From an uncultured Geobacteraceae bacterium (lineage in GTDB: Bacteria > Desulfobacterota > Desulfuromonadia > Geobacterales > Pseudopelobacteraceae): a DNA stretch of 64,000 nucleotides. A model generated the notes under the pieces. It was not told the DNA's origin. It worked only from the letters and a program-made list of their open reading frames with translations, and did no database searches. The position numbers and the translations under genes are program-made. Location of the stretch: the NCBI GenBank assembly GCA_903875605.1, contig CAIQWT010000007.1:1-64000 (forward strand), written 5' to 3'. Shown here piece after piece: positions 42,946 to 51,881 of the stretch (the first letter of the stretch is position 1; every line of letters starts with the position of its first letter).

Positions 42946-44163
42946 TCAATGACTTTTATTTGTTAGATCGGAAACACCAGTGTTCCATGCTTTCAACATT
43001 TTCTCACCAATATCACTGAACTCCGGGTGTTCGGCAGTATATGCCGAAAGTAGCTCTCTTGTGCTGGTTACAGCCTCAGCAACTTCCTCGAATATCTGTC
43101 CTACTCTACCTATCGGCAATGAAAGGTGCGCTACAGCGAACTTCTCCATCATTTTGCGAGGCCACCATTTCTTTGTTCCTGCGAGCGTCAATGCTGGCAC
43201 GTCTTTATCGAGATACGCAACCGTTGTGACTATGTCATATGTTGGAGCAATAGTAACCGGGGATCCAGGTTGTTCGTATAATACCCCAAAGTTTTTCAAA
43301 TGCCCGTCACCGTTTCGCACCATAGTGGAAAGTACAAGGGAAACAAAGAATTCTTCCCGGGCCTTTTGCAGGTATTCATGGGAAACAAAATCCTTGATGC
43401 TCCGGGCTACTCTTTCATACGAGCTATTATACTTCTGGGATGTGTTTAGAGCCTGAAGAGAACACATATCTTCAAACCCGATTGGCAACCCGTTTGGAGT
43501 GATGTCGAACCGTTTCATAACGAACAGGCCACTGTTGTCTGACACATGGAATTCCGGCACTAATAACCCGGATCGTTTTGCTGCAGTCATACAGAAATAT
43601 TCGTTAGCAGCCAACTGTGGATATTCGCTACCCCACGATTTGACAATATAACCGCCGATAGCTGCAGTCCCTTTTTCTGTAGCGGCTAACATGACTTTAG
43701 GCTGAACTCCGGAAACTCCTGAACGGAGCGCGTATTTCGACACTAGATCGCGGAACAGTTCTTCCGTGTCCGGATATGACAGCATATCTTCAAGAGATTC
43801 CCTTGTCTCTACGATACCTGGAGTTTTATCTGTCGGAAGAGAAAACCTGTTTCTGCCGATCTGATTCCCCCCCGTTACTCTGAGGAGTGTCAGGTCGTCT
43901 TCACCAGTGATCTTCGCTATAGCTCGTCTGATTGCTTCAAGCAGCGCCCCTTCGGGCAGGTTCATTTGGAAGATGGGGTGTACGTCTCTACTACTCCAGC
44001 TTTCCAGACGTATCGGCATTGTAAGAGATATTTGGGAATCGGGTCGAGCTGCGGTTGGATCATAGGCGAAGATATACTGGCGCTGGTCAGTCGATCTACT
44101 CAAAAGACCGGCACGATTTTCTTCTGCCCAGACTGCTAGTGATTGCTGAAGAGGTGCTTCCAT
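42946..44163 (-). CDS. hipA: HipA-family serine/threonine kinase toxin
   Basis: Kinase toxin of a HipBA module; E. coli HipA phosphorylates glutamyl-tRNA synthetase. The 405-residue protein has the HipA N-terminal couple domain (about 1-95), the Gly/Ser-rich loop 'RSGVSGVQPKVML' near residue 147-159 with the autophosphorylation-type serine, the catalytic 'MVRNGDGHLKNFG' (about 285-297; Asp in GDGH) and the metal-binding Asp of 'APTYDIV'. It follows hipB by four bases. Confidence 0.9.
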   Translation of the reverse strand: MEAPLQQSLAVWAEENRAGLLSRSTDQRQYIFAYDPTAARPDSQISLTMPIRLESWSSRDVHPIFQMNLPEGALLEAIRRAIAKITGEDDLTLLRVTGGNQIGRNRFSLPTDKTPGIVETRESLEDMLSYPDTEELFRDLVSKYALRSGVSGVQPKVMLAATEKGTAAIGGYIVKSWGSEYPQLAANEYFCMTAAKRSGLLVPEFHVSDNSGLFVMKRFDITPNGLPIGFEDMCSLQALNTSQKYNSSYERVARSIKDFVSHEYLQKAREEFFVSLVLSTMVRNGDGHLKNFGVLYEQPGSPVTIAPTYDIVTTVAYLDKDVPALTLAGTKKWWPRKMMEKFAVAHLSLPIGRVGQIFEEVAEAVTSTRELLSAYTAEHPEFSDIGEKMLKAWNTGVSDLTNKSH

Positions 44164-44167
44164 GCAG

Positions 44168-44404
44168 CTATTGTTCCTTTAGTTCGTCAAGAGTTGGAGG
44201 TGCGCCTGCGGGCCTTATTCTGAGCTCCAGGCCGAGGTGGTCTAATATCCTGATCAGCTTGCGGATTCCAATGTCTTGCACTATGCCAGATTCTATCTGG
44301 CTGATGGTAGAACGACTCATTCCTAAAGTCTTCGCCAAGCTGCCCTGAGAGATTTTCTGGCGTTTCCGTTCTTTACGGATATTTTCACCTATTTCGAATA
44401 GCAT
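44168..44404 (-). CDS. hipB: HipB-type HTH antitoxin
   Basis: A 78-residue XRE-family repressor: IGENIRKERKRQKISQGSLAKTLGMSRSTISQIESG gives the helix-turn-helix at about 5-40. It would bind HipA and autoregulate the operon; an inverted repeat CATATA-N7-TATATG lies across its start codon on the upstream side. Confidence 0.87.
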   Translation of the reverse strand: MLFEIGENIRKERKRQKISQGSLAKTLGMSRSTISQIESGIVQDIGIRKLIRILDHLGLELRIRPAGAPPTLDELKEQ

Positions 44405-44420
44405 ATATGTACCCTATATG
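44402..44420. promoter_or_regulatory. Candidate HipB operator
   Basis: CATATA (44402-44407) and TATATG (44415-44420) form an inverted repeat with a seven-base centre at the very start of hipB. Position fits autoregulation. Confidence 0.45.
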
Positions 44421-44492
44421 AAACATACACGCATGTCAACGGCATTTTGTTTTATATGCGATACCTTTATTGTCACACTTTACTGGACTTTA

Positions 44493-44654
44493 TCAGCCCC
44501 ACAGTAAAACATCGTGGCGTTTGCATTCTCCCGCGATAAATGAAAGATAGGAAATCCGGTCGTCATCGGAGTTGAAAACAACCATAGAACGGACAACGCG
44601 TTGCGTTATGTGGTGTGGATAATTGACAGCTATGATTCGTGCAATTCGTGGCAT
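44493..44654 (-). pseudogene. REP-associated tyrosine transposase (RAYT), N-terminal fragment
   Basis: Starts MPRIARIIAVNYPHHITQRVV and stops after 53 residues at LLWG. The PHHIT motif is the HUH site of Y1 (IS200-like) RAYT transposases; in full-length proteins LLWG is followed directly by the conserved 'YxxMxNHVH'. The rest, including the catalytic tyrosine, is missing. Confidence 0.65.
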
Positions 44655-44684
44655 GGAACAAATAAACATCAGAAATGGAGGCAC

Positions 44685-44880
44685 TGCAACAAAAAATATG
44701 GGGAGTGTCCCTATTTATCCTCGTATTCCACTGAAATCACGGAAACCACGGAAAATAGACTTTAAGAAGGTTGAGACAAACCTCCTACAGAATCATCTGA
44801 TTTATCAAGATTCTAACCAAAGACCCTCTTAGATTTTCTTCCGTGTTCTTCCGTGTTCTTCCGTGCCTTCAGAGGACAAA
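44685..44880. other. Non-coding stretch in the accessory patch
   Basis: No gene. It contains three tandem copies of TTCTTCCGTG (44836-44865), listed separately. Confidence 0.4.
44836..44865 (+). repeat. Three tandem copies of TTCTTCCGTG
   Basis: Exact 10-base unit repeated three times, next to gene fragments. Probably slippage or part of an extragenic repeat family. Confidence 0.8.
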
Positions 44881-44979
44881 TTATTTGCTTTTAAACCATC
44901 CTGCTGTTTCCCGCAATCCATCTTCCATCGTAAATGTGGGGTTCCAACCAAGCTCCTGCCGAATCTTCAAAACTATCAA
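44881..44979 (-). pseudogene. C-terminal fragment of a dTDP-glucose 4,6-dehydratase-like gene
   Basis: The minus strand reads KIRQELGWNPTFTMEDGLRETAGWFKSK and a stop. This is the typical C-terminus of RmlB/RfbB and related sugar-nucleotide epimerases. The remainder of the gene is absent; the frame closes at 44980 and an antitoxin gene abuts. With the nearby sugar transferase it points to a lost polysaccharide locus. Confidence 0.6.
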
Positions 44980-45272
44980 CTAATAACATGCACTGCTTCG
45001 GCATGTAGCCTTACTCCCAGCGCACGAACGGCTTTCATTATTGTGCCATACCTTGGTTGTGCTCCGGGGGCAAGTGCCTTATAAAGACTTTCTCTACCCA
45101 AGCCAGTATCTTTCGCCAACCGAGTCATACCACGTGCACGTGCAACATCCTTAACTGCTCCGAGAAACATATCTGTATTCGTGTCTTCCAATGCAGCGGT
45201 CAGATATTCTGCAATAGTTTCCTCGTCGGTAAGATAATCTGCAGCAGCAAATGGTGCGATCTCTATTTTCAT
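44976..45272 (-). CDS. Addiction-module antidote protein (HigA/Gp49-partner type)
   Basis: A 98-residue antitoxin: 'FAAADYLTDEETIAEYLTAALEDTN' at the N-terminus and 'GMTRLAKDTGLGRESLYKALAPGAQPRYGTIMKAVRALGVRL' as the HTH part, the exact pattern of the 'putative addiction module antidote' family. GGAAGGAG precedes the ATG. Its toxin, which should lie just upstream, is only a fragment (45273-45429), so this is an orphan antitoxin. Confidence 0.82.
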   Translation of the reverse strand: MKIEIAPFAAADYLTDEETIAEYLTAALEDTNTDMFLGAVKDVARARGMTRLAKDTGLGRESLYKALAPGAQPRYGTIMKAVRALGVRLHAEAVHVIS

Positions 45273-45429
45273 AATGCGACTCCTTCCTTAAAACACGGGC
45301 CAACGCTATGGCTTGTTTGATGTCACGTGACTGGGACGATTTATTTCCACAAAGAAGCAGTAAATAGATAACATCTCCTATGCGATTGTAGTAAACCCTG
45401 TAAATTCCCCCAAAGTTTGGTTGCCGCAG
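45273..45429 (-). pseudogene. 5'-truncated RelE/Gp49-type toxin remnant
   Basis: The minus strand reads FGGIYRVYYNRIGDVIYLLL, then CGNKSSQSRDIKQAIALARVL, which matches the C-terminal half of addiction-module killer (Gp49) toxins ('GYRVYF...LLCGGDKSTQ...DI..A...A'). A TAA at 45430-45432 closes the frame upstream, so the N-terminal half is missing. Confidence 0.65.
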
Positions 45430-45738
45430 TTATTTCGCAGGCATCGCTACTTGAGAAGAGGAGAATTATCATCTCGTTTAAAACAAGTCACTAATATTAA
45501 TAGATTAAGAGAAAAACGGAACGGCGGAAGAATACACATTTTCAAGAGGCGAGGAAAAAGGTTATTTCACGACATCAGCAACGACTTGTGGTTATGTAGA
45601 TTGTCCAGGATTCCGCAACAATTAAACTGCTCTCGCCATGGGCGGATATGCCCATAAATTAAGCATAGATCACAACCATATAGGTATGTAGCACGCTTAT
45701 ATAGCTGAAATAACAGACATTGGAGGGCGTTGGAAACT
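45430..45738. other. Intergenic region upstream of the nifEN promoter
   Basis: 309 bp. Contains a perfect 6-bp inverted repeat ATGGGC-GGATAT-GCCCAT (45638-45655), about 85-100 bases upstream of the -24 box, a suitable place for an activator site. No gene. Confidence 0.4.
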
Positions 45739-45754
45739 TGGCATAGCATCTGCT
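45739..45754 (+). promoter_or_regulatory. Sigma-54 promoter of nifEN
   Basis: TGGCAT-AGCAT-CTGCT with correct spacing. Predicted RNA start near 45765, 20 bases before the ANTAR-type hairpin. Confidence 0.78.
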
Positions 45755-45784
45755 TTTACAAATCGTACGAAAATATTTCTCACT

Positions 45785-45834
45785 GGCAACGGCGCCACCA
45801 AAATTCATCTCGTATGAAATGGGGCGCCGTTTTT
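45785..45834 (+). promoter_or_regulatory. ANTAR-type hairpin overlapping an intrinsic terminator, nifEN leader
   Basis: GGC-AACGGC-GCC (45785-45796) has the A1/G4 hexaloop. The terminator pairs AACGGCGCC(A)CCA with TGGGGCGCCGTT (45788-45831), the loop holding a further small stem TTCAT/ATGAA, and is followed by five T. Antiterminator and terminator exclude each other. Confidence 0.78.
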
Positions 45835-45878
45835 CGTTACCGGCAGCAGAAAACGAAGAGCATTACAAGGAAACTACC

Positions 45879-48686
45879 ATGGCGAAACCTGATTATTACG
45901 ACGTTACCGACTGCGAAACCAACGACAAGGGCGCTCCCAAGTTCTGTAAAAAGTCCGAACCGGGAGAGGGGACTGAGCGCTCCTGTGCCTACGACGGCGC
46001 GCGAGTTGTATTGATGCCGATTACTGATGTTATTCATCTTGTACATGGCCCTATCGGCTGTGCCGGCAATTCCTGGGACAACCGTGGTGCCCGTTCCTCG
46101 GATTCCCAACTATACAGACGCGGTTTTACTACTGAGATGCTCGAAAATGACGTTATTTTCGGCGGCGAGAAGAAGCTTTACCGGGCTATAATCGACCTGG
46201 CAGAACGCTATAAGGATCAGGCCAGAGCCATCTTTGTCTATGCCACTTGTGTAACCGCCATGACCGGTGATGATGTTGAGTCGGTCTGTATAGCGGCGCA
46301 GAGCAAAGTCGCCATCCCGCTCATCCCGGTTAACACACCCGGTTTTATCGGTGACAAGAATATCGGCAACCGCCTTGCCGGAGAGATTCTTTTCAAGTAC
46401 GTAATCGGCACTACAGAACCACCTATTCTGGGTGAATACCCGATCAACCTAATCGGTGAGTACAATATCGCCGGAGATCTCTGGGGCATGCTGCCGCTTT
46501 TTGACAGGCTGGGAATCCAGATCCTTTCCTGCTTCAGCGGTGATTCAAAATTCGAAGAATTGCGCTACGCTCACAGAGCCAAGCTGAATATCATCATCTG
46601 TTCCAAATCATTGACGAACCTTGCAAAAAAAATGCAGAAAACCTATGGCATGCCTTACCTGGAAGAATCCTTCTACGGCATGACTGATACCGCCAAGGCG
46701 CTGCGCGACATCGCACGGGAACTGGATGATATCGTAAATGGTCTGGAGAAACGGGTGATGCAGGACCGGGTAGAGCGCCTGATTGAAGAGGAAGAGGCAA
46801 AATGCCGCGCGGCGATTGCTCCCTACCGCACTGCTCTGGAAGGCAAGACAGCCGTACTTTTTACCGGTGGTGTCAAAACCTGGTCGATGGTTAACTCCCT
46901 GCGCGAGTTGGGTGTGGAAATACTGGCTGCGGGCACACAGAATTCGACCTTGGAGGATTTCTACCGTATGAAGGGCCTTATGCACAAAGATGCCCAAATC
47001 ATCGAAGATACCTCCACTGCAGGATTGTTGGCTGTTATGGCCGCTAAACTTCCGGATCTGATTGTTGCCGGAGGCAAGACCAAGTTTCTGGCGCTTAAAA
47101 CAAAGACCCCTTTTCTGGATATCAATCATGGCCGTTCCCATCCATACGCCGGCTATGAAGGGATGGTGACGTTTGCCCGGCAGTTGGATATGACCGTTAA
47201 CAACCCGATCTGGCCTGCTCTGAACGCCCCGGCACCGTGGGAAAAAACCGCAGTACCCGCTTCTAGATCCGCTCTTGATGCAATTGCCGGCAAATCAGGT
47301 GTAATCAGAGAAGATTATGTGGGCACGGCACTGCACCACGCTGAAAACTTTCTTGCCGAGGACATCTCCCTTTCACGCGTCAAGGTTTCATCAAAAAGCG
47401 CCATAGTCAACCCGCAGAAGAACTCGCCGGCCCTGGGTGCGACAATGGCCTATCTGGGTATCGACAAAATGCTCGGGCTGCTGCATGGTGCCCAGGGCTG
47501 TTCAACCTTTATAAGGCTGCAGCTGTCACGGCATTACAAAGAGTCAATCGCCCTTAACGCCACCGCCATGAGCGAGGACAGTGCCATTTTTGGTGGCTGG
47601 GAAAATTTGAAAATAGGTATCGGACGGGTGATAGAGAAGTTCAATCCTGAAGTAGTGGGGGTGATGACAACCGGCTTGACTGAAACCATGGGCGATGACA
47701 TCAGCAGCGCCATCAAGCAGTTCAGAGAGGAACATCCGGAGCATGATTCCGTCCCTGTTATCTGGGCGTCTACACCTGATTATTGCGGATCGCTGCAGGA
47801 AGGGTACGCAGCTGCGGTTGAGGCAATCGTCTCCAGCCTGGCAGATGGTGGAACGACCGTGCCTTACCAGGTAAACCTGCTTCCGGGAGCGCATCTTACC
47901 CCTGCCGATGTGGAAGAATTGAAGGAGCTGGTCGAGTCTTTTGGTCTGACGGTGCTGACAATACCGGATATTTCCAATGCCATGGACGGTCATATAGATG
48001 ATGTGGTTTCGCCTTTGTCAACCGGCGGGATAACAGTGGAACAGATAAGGAAAGCCGGGTGCAGCAGTGCAACTCTCTATGTCGGGGACAGTCTGGCCAA
48101 AGCCGCACTTAAACTGAAGGATACTTTCGGTATTCCTTCGTACGGCTTTACCTCACTGACCGGGCTGACTGAGACCGACCGTTTTATGGAGGTTCTTTCG
48201 GCGATAAGCGGCCGGCCGGTTCCGGAAAAGCATCGACGCTGGCGGAGTCGTTTGATGGATGCCATGGTTGACAGCCATTACCAGTTCGGCACAAAAAAAG
48301 TGGCCATCGCCCTGGAGTCGGACAACTTGAAGACGATTGCAGGTTTTCTCTCAGGAATGGGTTGTGAGATCCAGGCTGCGCTTTCTGCCACGAGGACACG
48401 GGGCCTAGATAGCCTGGCATGTGACAATGTTTTTGTCGGGGATTTGGAGGATCTGGAAGAGGCGGCAAAAGGTGTCGAACTTATCGTAGCCAACTCCAAT
48501 GGCCGTCAGGCAGCTAACAAACTCAAAATCGGCGCGCATCTTCGGGCAGGCTTGCCGGTATTTGATCGTCTCGGGGCACATCAGAAGGTGTGGGTCGGCT
48601 ACCGCGGCACCCTGAATCTGGTATTTGAAACGGCCAACCTGTTCCAGGCTAACGCCAAAGAAGCGCAGAAACTGGCGCATAACTGA
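45879..48686 (+). CDS. nifEN: NifE-NifN fusion, FeMo-cofactor scaffold protein
   Basis: The scaffold on which NifB-co is matured to FeMo-co. One 935-residue protein: NifE-like part at 1 to about 470 (SCAYDGARV, GPIGCAGNSWDNRG, ATCVTAMTGDDVE, DINHGRSHPYAGYEG) and NifN-like part from about 495 (NSPALGATMAYLGIDKM, HGAQGCSTFIR, TTGLTETMGDD). ATG 45879 is chosen (AAGGAAACTACC upstream); the ATG at 45819 lies inside the terminator. Each half has about the length of the normal separate protein. NifEN fusions are known in Geobacter and some other lineages. The linker (about 470-495) has no domain signature. Confidence 0.95.
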   Translation: MAKPDYYDVTDCETNDKGAPKFCKKSEPGEGTERSCAYDGARVVLMPITDVIHLVHGPIGCAGNSWDNRGARSSDSQLYRRGFTTEMLENDVIFGGEKKLYRAIIDLAERYKDQARAIFVYATCVTAMTGDDVESVCIAAQSKVAIPLIPVNTPGFIGDKNIGNRLAGEILFKYVIGTTEPPILGEYPINLIGEYNIAGDLWGMLPLFDRLGIQILSCFSGDSKFEELRYAHRAKLNIIICSKSLTNLAKKMQKTYGMPYLEESFYGMTDTAKALRDIARELDDIVNGLEKRVMQDRVERLIEEEEAKCRAAIAPYRTALEGKTAVLFTGGVKTWSMVNSLRELGVEILAAGTQNSTLEDFYRMKGLMHKDAQIIEDTSTAGLLAVMAAKLPDLIVAGGKTKFLALKTKTPFLDINHGRSHPYAGYEGMVTFARQLDMTVNNPIWPALNAPAPWEKTAVPASRSALDAIAGKSGVIREDYVGTALHHAENFLAEDISLSRVKVSSKSAIVNPQKNSPALGATMAYLGIDKMLGLLHGAQGCSTFIRLQLSRHYKESIALNATAMSEDSAIFGGWENLKIGIGRVIEKFNPEVVGVMTTGLTETMGDDISSAIKQFREEHPEHDSVPVIWASTPDYCGSLQEGYAAAVEAIVSSLADGGTTVPYQVNLLPGAHLTPADVEELKELVESFGLTVLTIPDISNAMDGHIDDVVSPLSTGGITVEQIRKAGCSSATLYVGDSLAKAALKLKDTFGIPSYGFTSLTGLTETDRFMEVLSAISGRPVPEKHRRWRSRLMDAMVDSHYQFGTKKVAIALESDNLKTIAGFLSGMGCEIQAALSATRTRGLDSLACDNVFVGDLEDLEEAAKGVELIVANSNGRQAANKLKIGAHLRAGLPVFDRLGAHQKVWVGYRGTLNLVFETANLFQANAKEAQKLAHN

Positions 48687-48732
48687 GAGCAATAATCTGA
48701 ATTATCGGGAGAGGGCTTAGCGTCCGGTTTTT

Positions 48733-51700
48733 CTAAATAGCTGCCAGGTGAGTAAATTCTTCCAGTTCATCTTTAAGCTTCTGCAGCAGTTCCGCCGCTT
48801 CTTCCAGCCTTTGGTCCCGGCCATGACTTTCCATGGCCGAGGCGGTTTCCAATAATCTAGCTGCGGATATATTTCCGGCGGCACCCTTGATGGCATGGGC
48901 CTGAATGCGGACCTGTTCGCAGTCTCCCCGTTTGATGGCCGATTCGAGCGTTTCCATGTAACCGGCAACGTTTCTGGAAAACATGCCGACAAAACGCCCG
49001 AGCATCTCCTCCCGGCCACCAAGCCTTTCCAATAATTCGCTCCGGTTAAACACCGGATTGATTACGGACAGCGCAGCCCGGGGCTCTTCTGGCATTGCTT
49101 CGGGCTCTTTACTGCTGACCGTGGTACTTTTTGAAACGTGCATGCTCTGCTCCGGTATCAATTTGCAGAGTGTCGCGATGATATCCACAGGTCTTGCCGG
49201 CTTGGAAAGATAGCCATCCATCTGTGACGCAAGACATTTTTCACGATCACTCTCCATGGCGTATGCGGTCATGGCGACTATCGGAGTCCTTGCTGCATTT
49301 TTTTCTTTTTCAATTTCCCGAAGCTCCCGAACAGCACCAAAGCCATCCAGTACCGGCATCTGCATATCCATGAAGATAATATCAAACTTACATTGCGAGA
49401 ATTGTGCTACCGCCTCCCGGCCGTTCTTTACCATCGTAATCCGATGTCCCTGCTTTTCGAGTGTTAAACGGAGAAGTTCGCGATTAATTTCTACGTCGTC
49501 CACCACCAAGACAGAACAGCGGGACTGCTCCTCCCGCACAGTGTGACGGGTCACCAGCTCAGTCCCTTTGATTTCATATCCACCAATAACGGCAGCCAGA
49601 GCATCATGGAATTCTTCCTGAATCACCGGCTTGGTCAAATACCCTTCGATTCTTAGATCTTTGCAGCGTTCGGCATCGCCGCGCATTCCGGCACTTGGCA
49701 TAATCAGAATCTGCATTGAGTCATATTCCTGCTGCTGGCGCAGCCTGGCCACCAACTCCCAGCCATCCGTGCCAGGCATATAAACATCCGTCAACAGCAA
49801 CCGGGGAAGGGTGCCTGCTTCGTGCATCCTGGCTAGCTTCGCGACCGCTTCGTCCGCATCGGAGGCAAGATATACTGCCATCCGCCACCGCGCAAGCAAT
49901 CCACTCAGCATCTGGCGGTTAATAGCGTTATCATCTACGATCAGCACTGAGACCCCTGCCAGAGTTTCAGCAGCCGGTGCATCAACAGCAACTGTATTCT
50001 GCAGGCCGAGATGGGAGGTAAAACTAAAGCAGCTTCCTTTTCCCTGCGTGCTGGTAACAGTTAATTCTCCGCCCATCAAGACAACAAGTCTCTTTGAAAT
50101 AGCTAGGCCGAGGCCGGTGCCGCCAAATTGTTTGGTGGTGGAAGCGTCACCCTGCTCGAATGATTCAAAAATACGTTCGAGTTGTTCCGGGGCAATGCCA
50201 ATGCCTTTGTCACTGATATCAAACCTGATAAGCATACCTTCGGGCGCCTCACGTACCAGGCTGACAATAACGCTTACATCCCCCTTTTCAGTGAACTTCA
50301 CTGCATTACCTGCAAGATTGATTAATACCTGTCGTAGTCTGCCGGGATCACCCAAAACCGCATCCGGCACATTCTGCTCAACGTTAAAGACCAACTCAAG
50401 CCCTTTTTGGTTAGCCCGCTCGGAAAGTGTCCGTAATGTTTGTCCAAGCATGCTGCGCAATAGAAAAGGAGATTCATAAAGGTCAATACGCCCCTCCTCA
50501 ATCTTTGAAAAGTCCAGAATATCGTTGATTATCGAAAGAAGGTTATCGCCAGAGATTTTGATAGAGTTGATGTACTCCCGCTGCTCTCGATCAAGATTTG
50601 TATCTATCATCAGGTCTGTCATACCGATAATCCCGTTCATAGGGGTGCGGATTTCGTGGCTCATGTTAGCTAAAAAGAGACTCTTTGCTCTGCTTGTCGC
50701 CTCTGCCATGACAATGGATACCCGCATATTTTTCATATAGCGACCGATTCCGGAGAAAAGAAGAATGATGGCCGCCCCGGAAATAAAAACCAGAATGGTG
50801 AATTGATATTTCACTGTGTTTAGTTGTTCGACATTCGCCAGCTTTAAGTAGGAAAAGAGAGTGTAGCCATCCTTACCCGGCTTGCTGCGTTCCAACATAT
50901 AGTTGGTGTCGCTTCCCGGGATGGTGATTGTCTGATAAGAGGAAAACTGTTCGCCAAGAGTACCCATGTTCAGCATGGGAAAATTGTGACGTTTGTACTG
51001 TTTGTCTTGATCCGCAACAGACATTTGGTATACAGGGGCATCAATAATTGCATGGAGGTCAAAATTTTTATCGCTGGAAAGGATTACTACACCGGCTGTA
51101 TCGGTAATAAAGCAGTTGAAACGCTTAAACCATTGTGAAAGTGTTGTCACATCTATCTTGACTGTCACTACACCAATAATACTTTCACCATAATATACGG
51201 GGGCGGAAAAGAATAATCCGGGAATATTTGTCTGACGCCCAACCGCGTATTGCTTTCCTCGCATACCTTCAATTGCACTCTTGAAGTACACCCTGTCGCT
51301 GTAGTTGGTTCCGACAAATGATTCTGGACGGTCATAATTACTACTTGCAATGCAGTCACCATTAGCCGCCAGGACCCAGATAACATCTACATTCAAATCC
51401 TTCTTTTCTGATGCCAGATGGTGATTGAGTTCCGTCACGTCATGTCGGGAGTTAAGGAGTGCAAGCTTGTCTACCAGTGCGCCTTTTTTCCAGGAGGATT
51501 GCCGGTCAAGTGAACGCAGGGTGTTTATGACGGCCATATTATCGGCAACTGTTTCCGGCATTACATTCAAAAATGCCAGGGCTCGCTCAAAATGATACGT
51601 AACGGCTTCCGCGGTCTGATTCAGTTCCGTGGCATGCTGTTGAAGATCTGCGGTAAGTCGTTTATTTGCAAAATAAGAGACCACGAGGAACGATATGGTA

Positions 51701-51819
51701 AGCCACGCGCCCAGCAATAGCAGGATAAAAGCAGACGGGCGGGGAAAGAGAAAAGTAGGCATGTGCAATTCGGGTTTATTTGGTTGGTGCCGATTCCCGC
51801 TCATATTGTGGCGCTCCAT
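48733..51819 (-). CDS. Hybrid sensor histidine kinase with two receivers and an HPt domain
   Basis: A 1028-residue membrane kinase. Order: transmembrane helix (about 29-52), periplasmic double-Cache-like sensor (about 53-335), second helix (about 337-358), HisKA with His near 386 ([11 protein letters not shown]), ATPase domain ([20 protein letters not shown]), receiver 1 (Asp near 678, [10 protein letters not shown]), receiver 2 (Asp near 816, [10 protein letters not shown]) and C-terminal HPt (His near 976, [11 protein letters not shown]). Such BarA-like proteins run a phosphorelay to a separate regulator, which is not encoded nearby. It lies between nifEN and nifX on the opposite strand. 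A link to the ANTAR regulator is possible but unproven. Confidence 0.9.
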   Translation of the reverse strand: MERHNMSGNRHQPNKPELHMPTFLFPRPSAFILLLLGAWLTISFLVVSYFANKRLTADLQQHATELNQTAEAVTYHFERALAFLNVMPETVADNMAVINTLRSLDRQSSWKKGALVDKLALLNSRHDVTELNHHLASEKKDLNVDVIWVLAANGDCIASSNYDRPESFVGTNYSDRVYFKSAIEGMRGKQYAVGRQTNIPGLFFSAPVYYGESIIGVVTVKIDVTTLSQWFKRFNCFITDTAGVVILSSDKNFDLHAIIDAPVYQMSVADQDKQYKRHNFPMLNMGTLGEQFSSYQTITIPGSDTNYMLERSKPGKDGYTLFSYLKLANVEQLNTVKYQFTILVFISGAAIILLFSGIGRYMKNMRVSIVMAEATSRAKSLFLANMSHEIRTPMNGIIGMTDLMIDTNLDREQREYINSIKISGDNLLSIINDILDFSKIEEGRIDLYESPFLLRSMLGQTLRTLSERANQKGLELVFNVEQNVPDAVLGDPGRLRQVLINLAGNAVKFTEKGDVSVIVSLVREAPEGMLIRFDISDKGIGIAPEQLERIFESFEQGDASTTKQFGGTGLGLAISKRLVVLMGGELTVTSTQGKGSCFSFTSHLGLQNTVAVDAPAAETLAGVSVLIVDDNAINRQMLSGLLARWRMAVYLASDADEAVAKLARMHEAGTLPRLLLTDVYMPGTDGWELVARLRQQQEYDSMQILIMPSAGMRGDAERCKDLRIEGYLTKPVIQEEFHDALAAVIGGYEIKGTELVTRHTVREEQSRCSVLVVDDVEINRELLRLTLEKQGHRITMVKNGREAVAQFSQCKFDIIFMDMQMPVLDGFGAVRELREIEKEKNAARTPIVAMTAYAMESDREKCLASQMDGYLSKPARPVDIIATLCKLIPEQSMHVSKSTTVSSKEPEAMPEEPRAALSVINPVFNRSELLERLGGREEMLGRFVGMFSRNVAGYMETLESAIKRGDCEQVRIQAHAIKGAAGNISAARLLETASAMESHGRDQRLEEAAELLQKLKDELEEFTHLAAI

Positions 51820-51881
51820 TAGTGTCCAGGTAAAAGTCCGGCAATATCACTATTTTCTGTAAAGCCCTGCACACCGTCCTC

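Noticed and set aside
44836-44865. CRISPR-like repeat
   Set aside because: Three direct copies of a 10-base unit without spacers; a simple tandem repeat.
45819-45878. Longer NifEN start at 45819
   Set aside because: That ATG lies inside the terminator stem of the leader; ATG 45879 gives the normal NifE start.
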